Below, piece by piece: positions 47,319-59,724 of a stretch of 64,000 nt of DNA (position 1 is the stretch's first letter; the number at the start of each line of letters is the position of its first letter). Below the pieces are notes generated by a model that worked only from the letters and a program-made list of their open reading frames with translations, was not told the DNA's origin and did not search any database. This DNA is from Asterias amurensis (Eukaryota > Echinodermata > Asteroidea > Forcipulatida > Asteriidae): assembly GCF_032118995.1 (NCBI RefSeq), contig NC_092649.1, forward strand, positions 14,146,191 through 14,210,190, written 5' to 3'. Made by a program: the position numbers and the translations under genes.

Positions 47319-49590
47319 GAGTTAACTGGCCTGACCTATATGCATACTAATCATGCATTTACATCCCAGGGATTGGATGTATACAATGACATCAACGCAC
47401 TCGCAGCCCCCTTTCATGAGCTGCGCATACTACAGGGATGAATGTTAATGAACATATATCGTACCGGGCCGACAGTGCAAGAATATTACTACACCATGGT
47501 TGACTACATTAATCACCCGACCCCTTAATCCATATGTTCACGGTAATGTCCTTAATGGATGGTTGGCAGCTATTCAAATCCACCAGTTTTTTATGAAATT
47601 TTGATGGACTGTTCTCCTCTCTGAATGAGGTGATTACTCAATTCAGTTTTTCAATATTTCCCTTTTGCTAAAGATATTCTTACAAAATATAATCTCCTTT
47701 AAGTCAGACAAACTCCGTGGCTTTCTTGAATATGGAAAGTTCATGGTTTGAACCACGGTTGCACCACAGCTTCCAATTGCTCCCCTTCAAGATAGAAGGA
47801 ATTTGTCTGTTTTATTTTATCAAGGTTCTGCCAAGGATTTCTTAAGTGGTGGAAAAACGTTTTCCTGAAAACCGTTTCTCTGAAAATCATTGCGAGATGG
47901 TTCAGTTACATATACATACATTTGTAGTAGATCATATAAATAGATTCAAATCAAAGAAGTGCTAAAAACAAATGGCTTGGGGTACCTTTTCTACTGGCAA
48001 GTTCCCAATTTTACTTTTGGTTGAAAACCTTTGAAATGAAATTGCAAGTGTAATTTTAAAGTTTCAAAAATGTGTGGTGGTCGGAAACAGAGGAAATTCT
48101 TCCAGTGATGGTTGGGGAGTCCTGATTGCGGGGGTGGTTTTCTCAGCACTGACCACTGTGGACAGAACCCTGTTTTATGATACAATTTCAAAAGGAAAGC
48201 TGAATTATACAAATTCACAATGGTTTTTAAAACCAAGGGAGTCTGCAAAATAAATGGGGTTTTTTTTTCTTTTTTTTTTTTTTCTTCCTTCAATGTGGTG
48301 TCCTCAGCACCATTGCTATACTCGTAGAATGAAAGTGTGCTAACACATACAGTTTCATCTATGACTCATACCTTCCCAAGAGAAAACATATGCTGCCATT
48401 ATAAGGTACTGAAAAAGAGAGAAGGGAAAAAAAAAACAGTGGTCGGGTCGATACAGTGTTACTTTGGAGGGGATTCGGTTACAAAGCTACGTGGTAGTTT
48501 TTGGAAAAAATATGCAAGTTAAATGGGTCCCTCTTTTTGGCAATTCCGTTTGGGTTCTGTTCTATCTGATGATTGGGAGGAAGGCCTAGTTACACAAGGG
48601 CTGATTTACCAGTGAGGGGGTTTTGGGTTACGGGTTTTAGAGAAACCTGATTTGGAATTTACTGGGGATAAGGTGCTGAATTTTGTTTTGTTCGATCTGG
48701 GACAGGTGAGCCAATCGGATCTCTAGGGAGCGGTCATATGATTATAGTCATTCAGTCTGATTGGTCTTGTTCCTTTTGTGAGGGCTAATATTTGGGTCAC
48801 CTATTCTTGTTGGGAATTTGAAGGATTATTGTGGTTTTTGAGTGAAATGTCAAGATTATTTTGATTTTTTTATGGGGATGTGGGGGGGGGGGGCTTTTTG
48901 AGGAAGTTGGGAATATTGAAGGTGGTTTTCAGTTTGACCATTCTGCAGAGATACACATCGATGTATGACGGCGGGTGTTTCATTGTTTCATCACCAACTT
49001 AACAGTACTTTCCTGTATGATCACCGATCACTTACTCGGGGTGTGAACTATGTCATGCAGATTTTAAAAAAGAAAAGAAAAAAGGTTTAAGGCAATTACC
49101 TTAGACATGATCAACGAAAAAAAAGAAAAAAAAAACATCTTAAGAAAAAAAGAAATCTTATTTGACCAGTGACTCATTTGGTGTCTGCCAGCATCTCTTA
49201 AATCCCTTCCACACAATTAAGTCACCTGCCCCAATCTTCTGCTGATTGATGGCTAAAAAGTGCACGCAACATCTGTAAGTTTCTAAGTTTGGCTGCAAAG
49301 AATGAGCACGCCCTTCCTTTTGGCTCGGTCCTCTCTCTCACTCTCACTCTCTTCTTACACAAGCCTAGTTTGAGGTAATCAATAAGCACTTTGGGTCATT
49401 CTGAAGTCTTCTCTCTTTTTGTTAGAGGTTACTCCATTGGCCAATAATTCTAATGTCAATATTGTCAACCTGCAGTAATAGTGCACAGCCGAGGTTTATG
49501 GTGAGGAAAAACGTACTGAAAGAAAGATACAATTCAAAAGTAGTCCAATGTCATAGTGCCAATGTAAAAAGTTTCACAAATGAAAGACAT

Positions 49591-49961
49591 TTAAAGCCAT
49601 TATACACTTTCGGTAAACAGTATTGTCCAAGTCCCACACTTCGTGTATCACAACTTATATATAAAATAACAATCCTGTGGAAATTTAGGCTCAATCAGAC
49701 ATCGGAGTCGGGAGAAAATAACGGGAAAACCCACTCCTGTTTTCGCGCGTTTCGCCGTGTCATGACATGTGTTTATAACAAATCCGTAATTCTCGTTAAT
49801 GAGAATTTATATTGTTTTACCGTTTTCTCAAAAAGTAAAGCATTTCATGGACTAATATTTCAAGAGAAGTCTTTCACCATTACCTTCTGTAAACCCTGTA
49901 AATTATTTGTAAATCTGTGAACTTTTTTTTTTTCTGTACCGAAAGGGTCCAAGGGCTTTAA
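49591..49961 (-). mobile_element. MITE family 3, copy 1
   Basis: 371 bp between TTAAAGCCATTATACACTTT and CCGAAAGGGTCCAAGGGCTTTAA. The interior shares the whole order of blocks with 59367-59724 in the opposite orientation, including a central TCTCGTTAATGAGAA hairpin and CATGACATGTGTTTA. A 155-codon frame at 49453-49920 is a translation of the element and its flank. Confidence 0.88.
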
Positions 49962-52900
49962 GAGTCTCAGTCAAACCATTGTCAATTACAACAAACCGCA
50001 AAGGACATTCAATAATTGATCTAGGAAGTTCAAAATGTATGAAATGGTTATGATTTAATAGTCAGAAGCAATGCTATCATAACAGGTAAACGCAAAAATC
50101 TCCTCTACCGACAGTCGGCATTTATAATTTCAGTTAATTCCAAGTCGTAGATTAAGTTGCATTGCGCTCTCTCAGCTATGCGGAATGCCAGCGTTAGACA
50201 TGCATAATTGTTCACACATGGGAGCCGTGTAGTGTTTCATCCCGTCAGAGCGTAGTGGCTGAGTTGCGCAGAGAGTCAAGAGTTTCTCAGCAGATGATGA
50301 TGATGCAGGTGACACAGTCCAAACCTGCTGCCAGGAGCACCCGGACAAAAGCTTGCTTAATATGTACAGGGCGTGGCTGCTTCACATTACCACTCAGACC
50401 ATTGGTGTTAGCAAGAGGGGCATCTAGGTGTCGTTTGAATTTCCATTTGAATTAGAAGAGCCCACTTTGACATCCATTTACTTTCTTTCTTTTTCAATTG
50501 AAAAGTGTACCACACTAATTGGAAATGAACAAATTGTACACCCTGTATTTCAGCAAATGTTGACAGCCCTTTGGCTGCTAGACATTGGACTTCTTTTGTT
50601 TTTGTCGTTCTTTGGGTATTTTTTTCAAATTTCCTTGGCTGAAAATTCATGCCAACTAGTCAGAAATTAACAATGCTCTATTTACCAGCCAAAATACTGT
50701 GTGATGTTATTGCTAATAACTACATCCTGCTCAGTAACTCAATGGAACACATGCAGGTGTTGAAACATTTTTGCTCATTGTTGAAGTTAAAATGTTGTAT
50801 TGTATGTACATGGCATCACCATTCTGCCACATCAACAAAAGCAGAAACTCATGCCTGGGATCTTTCCCGTCACGTTTCCCCTCTGGAATTCTAAAAGCAG
50901 AAACTCTCTGAAGTGCTTTCTTACTGGCGATATGTAAGGGGGAGGGAATGGTGTATAACCAATAACCTGTGATATGTCCTCACTCCGCGATCATACAAAG
51001 GGGGGAAAACAGAAAGCAGCGGAATTAACCTCCATAGGGACACCCATGACCTACATAACACTCATTGCACATGCACATCATGTGAACTAAATTTACATTG
51101 CACACTACTGGCTTCACACTAATGCGCTATAACCCCAACCCATAAACTAATAACCTTAATCTCTTTACCCCCCCCCCCCTTCTTGAAATGGGGCGAGCTT
51201 TGATTTCCCTGTGGTGCAGTGGTGTTCCATCCCTTATCTCATCATCAGAGCCGGTAAGTACTGGGCTGTCTGCACTGCGCTGTTCCCTTGCGGAGTTCCA
51301 TCCAGGAATATTGCGGTAGTCATTATACGGGGGCAGGGCGCATAAATACACAAGTCACAAAATACAGCTAATTTTCTGAGGGGAGACCCTGGATCACAGT
51401 TTTGCGTTGCAAAGAATTGATTAATCCGAAACACTATGTGGACATCTGCATGAGATGAAAAGGAAAGGAAAAAAAGGTTGAATAGGAATGAAACCTCGCA
51501 CCATTCGGGTGTGTTTGGCTGTATGAGTAGGCCTCCACATGTCCGCCCTCCTGACATACACTCTAAACATTGAGTGTGTTAGACGCCACATAAGTGCATG
51601 AAAAAATACCAACTTGCAAAATAATGTTATCCAGTCAGTTTTTATTGTCTGTAATAAGCACCTTGCCTGACTTAATTTGGGCGCCTTCATTTCCGAAATT
51701 CATTCGCTAAAGCCTGCTCCACTCCTTAAGATTCAGAGTTGTTATTAAAAGAATCGGGAAACTCTCATAAAACTTAATCTACAATGATCCAACCATCACA
51801 AATCAGCAATTTTGAATTCAAGATCGTTTTTTTTTTCCTGTGAATTTCTTGCATAATACATCTCAAAGTGCTCTACCCCCTTCTCTGCTTTTTTACGGTA
51901 AGCATCGACTTTCCCTCAACTCGTATGGAGTTTGTTTTGTTTTGAGGTGTGTTTTTTTGCACAAATTTTCCTGCCCTCCTCTTTCCGAGATGGTTTTAGA
52001 AAGGGCCAGTCGGTCGGCTCACTCAAGTATTTTCCTTGTCATCACGCTGCGTAAATGGACCGAGCTTGTCTATCTCGAGTGTGCACTATTGATCTCCCGG
52101 ACAATTACGGGTCATAAATGTGCCATCGCTCCTTCTAGCCAAATTTCATTCAGGTCTTTAGAGTAACGTGATTTAATAACTGATGAGGGACATGTCATGT
52201 GATACCCCCTTCCTAGATCACAGCCGAGGTTTCGGACAAGTTCCCTTTTTTTCTAATTAAAGATGGTTTTACTGTTTCGGTAGCCGTAGTGATATTTTTG
52301 TTTTCATTTGATTAACTACCAAAGATCTTTTTGAGAAGGAAATTTGTATTTGTGGATAGTGTTCTCTGTTGTTTTTAGCACTCTGGTAATGATCTTCAGT
52401 GATTTTAAATGAGCACTTCAGAAGGCATGGGTACGTAGTGCATAGAGTTGCCCCTTCTCTATGCCTAGTGGGACTCATGGACAAAGGGGTAACCTTCATG
52501 AAATGAGTGTAGAATGAGATGTTATCACTTTCTGTGGTATTTTTTTTGAGGTTTTGAAAAGACAACTCTGAAAAAGGGCGGCTGTTGCGTCTTAATGAAA
52601 CACGCCTCCATATCAGATTGTGGCTCTTGGAAGTAACCCAGAAACACCTCAACAGCGCCCTCACAAGGCCTCGCAAAGGAGTGGCTAGATCTATCATTGG
52701 AATGATTGACATAATTATACCGTTTGCCCCATCGGATGAGGCAAGCCTCTAATGTTTCAATGAATCCACCGGGCCACTTCGTCAGGTTCAGACAGCCGAC
52801 ACCATGAAGTGTGCAAGCAGTGTCGCTACCCAAGTCTTCCTTACTACCGGCGCTGACATTATCAGTTTTCTCGAGACGCCGTAAAGGAGTTGCATACTTC

Positions 52901-53924
52901 CTGGTGGAAAAATCGTGTACATGTCAATAGTGCCTATCCCTTTCACTGCACCACGTCCAAGTCACTACTAGCCAATCACGCAGTGTGCCAGGTTTTTTTT
53001 TCTTTTCTTTTTTTGATATTATAACGGCCATAGCCCTGAGAATTTTTTCTAAATCTTGGATTACCTTATTCCGTCCAGTCCTTTTGGAATTGGAAACCCA
53101 TACTTTTGGTTCGCATACCCCCAAGATTTCCTTTCAACCCAGATCTGTTCAATTTGATTGTGAAAACACCACTTGCCCACTTCTTTTGAACTGGAGCAAG
53201 AATCGGAAATTGATATTCTCCAGTTACTGAATTAAATCTTGAGAGCAAGTAAGTTTTTTTCCCAAATTAAGTGTATTCAGAATACCTCAGTAGTGAAATT
53301 AATGTGGACGTACGAGTGAAATCACTATGCTGCCCAGAGCGCCCCCAGATGAGGAGACTGTACCAACCTCTGTTTTTACCTCTTCAAATCAATGTTACTT
53401 GCATGGTTTCAATGAGACCTCTTCAAAATCTGTCTTCAAACCTAATAACAAGTTGCAAATTAACCTGAATTTTTAGGATGCAAATCAACAAATGCCTTGA
53501 ACATGGGTTGGCATAATTTATGGAAAAGGAACAAACATGCAAACTGGTTTGGACAACCAGTTAAAACAGATGTACGTCGCGGAATCTGCTTTTCTGTGTA
53601 GTCGGTGCACCCCGGGGCGAATCGTCCCACCTCGCTTGCATTCAGAAAGGCATGTCTGTCATTAGTCAGACATATGGAACCCTAGAAAAACAAGGCCCCC
53701 TCACCATCAAGTGCAAATTTCATAAGCGGAAGGGAATAGGCACGGGCTATGGAAATGTTGGCACTATTACATTTGTACCTGATCATTTTCACAAGTCCTC
53801 AAAGGATCTCTTTTTTAGTGTTCTTGAGCTGGTCAGTTTTTACAGATTTAAACAAAAAATTAATTTGTCCAATGTTGGCAGGGACATGGGTCTAGCCCCT
53901 ATTTTGTTTAGTTTTAATTATAAT

Positions 53925-54005
53925 GTCATGACCTGGATACGAACCCCCATTCTAAAAACACCAGTGCTTGGATCCTTTGAACTAGACTGCTCGGCCAAAC
54001 CAGCC
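53925..54005 (-). repeat. tRNA-derived SINE-like unit
   Basis: Read on the minus strand, TGGCCGAGCAGTCTAG (A-box-like, tRNA-Leu/Ser type) is followed after about 37 bp by GGTTCGTATCC (B-box-like). The acceptor and anticodon stems do not pair well, so it is not a tRNA gene. A SINE head or decayed tRNA copy is likely. Confidence 0.5.
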
Positions 54006-56224
54006 ACATAGAATCAGTACTCATTATGGCTCAGTGCTAACATGGAACCTGACACAAAATGAGAGTGTAAAAAAAAAACATTCATGAAATTATACAGGAC
54101 TGTAGGGGCTTGAATTTTTTTTCTTGGTCTAAAAAATCTAAGAGTACAATCATTTTGAGAGGTAGAGAGGGTGACACTGTGTTTAACAAACTGGTAGCTC
54201 GTTTACCCCCGTTTGATGTGTAATGAAGACACAGAATTGACTGTAAGTTTTAATAACTAATTGATGATCTTCCTCTGTGGAAATCTATCTGCTTGTAGTT
54301 TTTAGTACCCCCGAGGCAACGGCTGCAAGGTAGCCCCGATTCCTTTATTAAAGGGCTCAGGAATTGACTTCAGAGGGCTCAGGGAGATCACGTCTGCTCT
54401 TACGAACGTCGCTGAGAGTGACTTTCGATCCGAGGAGTCTTCCTTTGATCCGCAGAGTGCGTCACCCTGATGTCATTTGTCAACGCTTCTTGATTCATTT
54501 CCTCCATCTTGTGGAAGAGAATGTAAACAAGCCATTGTTGGGTGGCTAGGCCCTTTAATTTCTGAGCGCTTCCTTTCGAAGGGGGGCCAGGCATCCCGGA
54601 CATGTCTGTCAATCGTCAGCGCGATTGCCGGGAGGTGCGAAAAGACTACCTGAGTCTGATGGGGAAGACCAAGCCCATATGATTCACTACTGAAGCCCTC
54701 CTCTCTCTTATCTGTTTCTTTGCAACGGGGCAAAACATTGCCTTGGAAGCGTGGATTCGTCACTCAGTCCTGGAAACACATAGTGTTGAACTTCATAGTC
54801 AATTGAGTCAATGTCCATGAACATTAAATAATGGTCACATTTCACCTTGTGTTGTCGGAGAACCATTTGGAAGGTTAGGCTGACTAACACTGGGTGATTT
54901 TTAAACGTGAATTTAGTGCATGCATGCGAAGTCTACTTTGGAAGGGCCGCGTTGAAATTCTGTTCATTTTCTACGTAGCCAATACTGTCACTGCTAGAAA
55001 CCAATTTATTACAAGTGGGCAAACTACATGTTATACAGTGTATAACACAAAGCAATTAAAGATTGCCTTTGAAAATTTATGAGACATGCACATAAGCACC
55101 ATTGGATTTGCAACATTCTGAATAACGCTGTGGGCTTGAATATCTTGAGCTGCGGCGTGTTTTTTTTTGTGTGTCTCCCCTTCTTCTTCGGCCGTGTTAA
55201 GAAAACTTGCCCTGCACTCATCTCAAACAAATAACTATGAAGCCTTCATGAAGAATTGCCATCCCTGGAGGTTTTTTGCGTCCGTCCGCTTATGATATGC
55301 GCTGCTTTGTCTCACTGATGGACGGCTCATGAATACTTCATTAAAAAGTCGACATGGGTTGAAGAGATCATTTTGAAATTCAGCACAGCGCTGCCTCAGT
55401 GTATGGTGTTTCATACCTGAGGGGTGTGATGAAGTGTACGGCTAGTGTGAGTTCCCCCGTAAGCGTCCATTTACAATTTTGTTTAAAACATTTCTGAAGT
55501 ACTCACTGCATATTTGCAACCACGGCCATATCTCATGTGCCGATGACTCATCTGAACGCAGGTGAGCAGATCTTCATGTCTTTACACGGAAAGCTTTCAA
55601 TTTCTGTCTTTCCTCCCTGTAGAACTTTTTAGGGGTCTCTATCTCTCTCTCTTTTGCTTTCTTTCCCCCAACCCCCTTCGGCAAGTCACTTTTTTTTCCT
55701 AAAGTACTTCAGAAATTGTAACATCAACTCCTCAGAAAGACTTTATTGTTGACTTGACATTTTCTCTCGATGCCAAGGTGCTCTCCTATGAATGAAATGT
55801 CATCCGAATAAACGCATTTCTTTCCCGCTTTTCTGGTCAAACTGTCGAGAGGTTTTTGGTTTAGGGGGACACGTAGTAGAGAGATTCAGTTAAGGCTCGA
55901 GGGATTTGGGGAAGAGTGACAGTGACACGATGGTAAAATCAGCATTTAGCAGAAGTATAGAAGCTACTACTGGAGAAAGAAAAAAAAGCAGTTAATCAGA
56001 GGAGATTTTTGTGATTTCTCTTAGACTTAGTACTTGGCAAATTACCAAAGTTTTGTCATAGACAGGGTGTGATCCCTTGCTATATACATGTATGTACGAC
56101 TTCTGTCTGTGTTTCTGGCTGCTCAATGTGCATGGTAAACCCTTATACACTGAATGTCTCATAATTCAAAAACCTTAGAAACCGTATCAGTAGAAACATG
56201 CGCTATTTATAAGACCAGGTACAT

Positions 56225-56375
56225 CCAAGCCTGATGCTTCCCCAAGGCAATGAAGGTGATTGCCTTGGTGCCCTTGAAATGGTCAAGTTGAAATTTACCA
56301 TTCCTTATGTGGTGTCCTTTACCAATGGTAATGCATTGGTGCCCTTGCCCTTTCAAAAACGAAGCATACAGGTTT
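56225..56375 (-). repeat. GGGCACCAAGG repeat, copy C
   Basis: In reverse complement: CTTCGTTTTTGAAAGGGCA, GGGCACCAATGC, a GGTAAAGGACACC block, AAGGGCACCAAGGC and AATCACCTTCATTGCC. Nearest in sequence to the copy at 18056. Confidence 0.55.
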
Positions 56376-57540
56376 GTTCATGTACATCATAATTTTACTT
56401 CACCCATTAATAGTTTAATCATTTCCCAAGATTCGGTTACTGTTTTGCCTTTCCTTTCTCAATTCCCCCAGTCAACAATTATCAGAGCCACACGTGTGAC
56501 AGCTGCCCCACAAAACCGTTAGGAGATGGATATGTCACGCTGCGAGGATATATGGGTCAAGCGATTTCAGTTAATCTCATAACGCATAATTGATGGAGTG
56601 CTAATCTTACAGGCAATTTGAGGTTCTTTGCTAGTTCGCGTACTTTCCAAGTGCGCCAAATGTTAAACGGAAAACCAGACCTAATTTTATTCGTTAATGA
56701 CTCCGTAATGACTCCGTAATTATAAGTATGTGATTGATTCTACGATAGTGTTCCACCATTTTGACCCCCATCTTTTTGATAATTTTCCCTGAACGTTTCA
56801 TTCATTTTATTTCTGAATGGTAAGGTAAGTTCTCCAGGGAGCAAAGCACTTCTATTTTGAAAGTGATACTGCAGATAAGTAGGTGGTTGGAGATATAGGC
56901 CGTAAACAAAACTATAGTTGTTCAGTAACCTGGGTGTGGGATATCATTATCATGTTTAGAGCACAATCTCGTTTTATCTACTCACTAGCTCACAAGCAAT
57001 ATCAATATTGGATTTTGTTAATGCTCATTTAAAAAAAAGTTGTGATTTTAAGAGTAGTTTTTGCTCGAAAAAGTGTGGTTCGAAAACAACCACTAAAAGG
57101 CGTAAGAAGTTTTAACCATGAAGTTTATCTTTGCATGAGTTCTTTTTAAGTTTAATTTCTGTACAACTAACCAAGCCAAAGTCTGGTCAGTTTACTTCTT
57201 TTTTTTAAATGCAAGTTTCCCTTCGTTGGCTACATAGTCATATTCCTTAAATCGTAACTTCATAGTGACTCATTAAAGAGTAACTTCTAGTACTGATTGA
57301 GGGGCGTGATAGATTTGAACCATACATCAACTTGTCCAAAACAGATGTGAAAATAAAACGCACTTGCCTGTTCGAAGCGATAAAATGATCAACCGGTGTA
57401 CAAATATCTAGGGCAAGTACCAAACAAGTGCACTAGAAACCTTGTTGTTATGTGATGTAAGGGGTTGAAGAGTAGAGCAAACACAACCTCTTAGTTTAAC
57501 TGCCTCTCTGTTCTCTCTCCTCCACTCAACTTCCCTGGTT

Positions 57541-58018
57541 GGTAGGTACCAGAGCATGTACCAAAGCAGCTACCAACACAGGGAGCTAAACAGGTACCAA
57601 AGCAGGTAGCTAAGCAGGTACTTGTCTTGGTGCAAGACGTTTCTCGTTTTCCTTTCATGCACAGCCCGGCCAACTCACCAACAGCACCCGAATCGACCGC
57701 CCCACACACTCACCTGACTGAGTCCACTCAGTTTCTTGCGGGGCGGTGAGTGGACTAAGTCAGGTGAGTCGATGCGGCGCTGTTGGTGAGTTGGCCTCGC
57801 TCGCTGTGCGTGAAAGGAAAACGAGAAATGTCTTGCACCAAGACTAAGCAGGTACCTAAACAGGTACCAAACTAAATGTAGGTACCAAAGCGTACCAAAG
57901 CAGGTGCCGCAGCAGGTACCTAAGCATGTACCAAACTACATACTAAAACAGGTACCAAAGCAGGTAAGCAGGTACCAAAGCAGGTACCAGCAAGTACCAA
58001 AGCAGGTACCAATGCATT
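57541..58018. repeat. GGTACC minisatellite, about 12-bp unit
   Basis: Degenerate copies of GCAGGTACCAAA fill 57541-57623 and 57845-58018, interrupted by the foldback element at 57624-57844. Because the unit is a multiple of three, one minus-strand frame reads FGTC-like repeats and another reads WYL-like repeats; neither is evidence of a gene. GGTACC is self-complementary, so the array can also fold. Confidence 0.85.
57624..57844. mobile_element. Foldback element, 221 bp, inside the minisatellite
   Basis: The left arm starts GTCTTGGTGCAAGACGTTTC and the right arm ends with its complement (one mismatch in that stretch). Pairing continues through CTCGTTTTCCTTTCATGCAC and GGCCAACTCACCAACAGC to TCACCTGACTGAGTCCACTC, with small indels, leaving a short GC-rich centre. 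TAAGCAGGTAC lies just left (57611-57621) and just right (57845-57855), which may be a target duplication or simply the host minisatellite unit. Confidence 0.75.
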
Positions 58019-59108
58019 ACATTCCTGAACCTAGATGGGTTGGACATTCTTGATGAAAATACCTTGACAGTTTTTGGCTGCCTTCTGAACAAGTAGACAC
58101 TTTCACAAGTGACTTGTTTTGTATATTTATTGACAATCAGCGTTACATTTGAGGAGGACGTATAAACTAAAAAAGTGCTCATCTTTGAGACATTTTGTTC
58201 TTGCAAGGTGTCACTTACTTTATTGTAAATACAGAAAATGAAGAAATTCAAGGTCGCTATTGCAAGCAAGGTCCAGCATTACCAGTCGCTGCATTTCATT
58301 ATCAGCAGAGTACTCTTCTCTAATCGTTAACTTTCTTGACAAGTAAAATGACACATACATTTCTTATCAATCAAAACCAGAATGGGGTTTTTATTTCACA
58401 AAATCAATGGTGACGAAACCCTGACATTAACAAAACTGTCAACTCTTACCTGTTACCTGACGCCGCGGCACTACAATTCCACCGAAATAGCCCCATAAAT
58501 TTAATCTAGTTTACGCCAACTGCAAAGCGTTTTAGTCACTCAGGAAAAGTTTGAATCCGCATGGATTAAAACATTTCCTCCAAGAATCAAACGATTCAAC
58601 ACATTTGTCACTTTGAATTAAAGATGTGTCTTTAAAAAATTGTCTGGCCCGTGTCCCACTGTCCTCATTGAAAAAGTTTCCAAAGATTGCATGCATTGGA
58701 AAAACGGCAAGAGTTATTGCTTGGTTGAGTGGATCGTGCGTGCGGGGAGTTTTATCAGGGAGGGCCCATATTAGAGGCAAGCTACTCAATCACTCACTGC
58801 TACACAGATGGTGTTCCACTCAACAGTACATGTACGCGGATCGTGGCTTTTTTTCTCTGAGCGGGACCTCTAATCCCCCAGCATTAGGGGTGTAACAATT
58901 AGTATTTTTGGGGGTCTCGCTGCTGCAGCTGCAGGAATTAAGAACTCAAAGACGTTGATGAGGCATTTGGCTAATTGGAAATGCCTGTTTTACGTATTGC
59001 TTCATTCTGAAAAGGGGAGGAGCCTAGAATGTAGAATTCAGCATTTTTGGAGGGTCGTTTTATCCTGGTTTGGTTGTGTGAGTCGTTGAAGGCTGTGCAT
59101 GGAGTCTT

Positions 59109-59240
59109 TTCAATTCAATTTCAATTCAACGAACATTTATTTCCACAAAGGGTAATCACTTAATAAGAAAACAAAACAATAGATACAATAAAACTAGTAC
59201 GTGGAGGCATTACCCAGGAAGCCGAAGCTTATAAACGGAA
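59109..59240 (-). mobile_element. LINE-like 3' end with TTCAA tail
   Basis: CAATTCAATTTCAATTCAAC leads into GAACATTTATTTCC. In reverse complement this is GGAAATAAATGTTC followed by a GAATT-type tandem tail, the form of a non-LTR retrotransposon 3' end. No coding part survives. The inner boundary is uncertain. Confidence 0.45.
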
Positions 59241-59366
59241 TAAGAGATGTATGAAATTTGCTAAAATGTCATTTATCTTTCAAATTTGGCCACATCAAAC
59301 TTGTATGGTTATGAAAACATAATCTTGGATGCAGAGTTATTGTACAATGATCAACCTTAGCAATGA

Positions 59367-59724
59367 TTAAAGCCATTGGACCCTTTCGGTACAGAAAAAA
59401 AAATAAAAGTTCACAGATTTACAAATAAGTTACAGGGTTTACAGAAGGTAGTGGTGAAAGACTTCTCTTGAAATATTATTCCATGAAATGCTTTACTTTT
59501 TGAGAAAACCGTAAAACAATATCAATTCTCGATAGCGAGAATTACGGATTTATTTTAAACACATGTCATGACACAGCGAAACGCTTGGATACACGGGTGG
59601 GTTTTCCCGTTATTTTCTCCCGACTCCGATGACTGATTGAGTCTAAATTTATATATATAAGTTGTGATACACGAAGTGTGGGCCTTGGACAATACTGTTT
59701 ACCAAAAGGGTCCAATGGCTTTAA
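59367..59724 (+). mobile_element. MITE family 3, copy 2
   Basis: 358 bp with near-perfect terminal inverted repeats: TTAAAGCCATTGGACCCTTT against AAAGGGTCCAATGGCTTTAA. The central TTCTCGATAGCGAGAATT hairpin is kept. TTAA stands at both ends. It is the better preserved of the two copies and lies inverted relative to the one at 49591. Confidence 0.92.

Noticed and set aside
52269-52712. 147-codon minus-strand frame with ATG
   Set aside because: No recognisable domain, overlapping frame of 102 codons on the same strand, no splice or promoter context; probably chance.
57491-57709. Cys-repeat protein frame (FGTC repeats) on the minus strand
   Set aside because: Produced by the 12-bp minisatellite unit and the arm of the foldback element.
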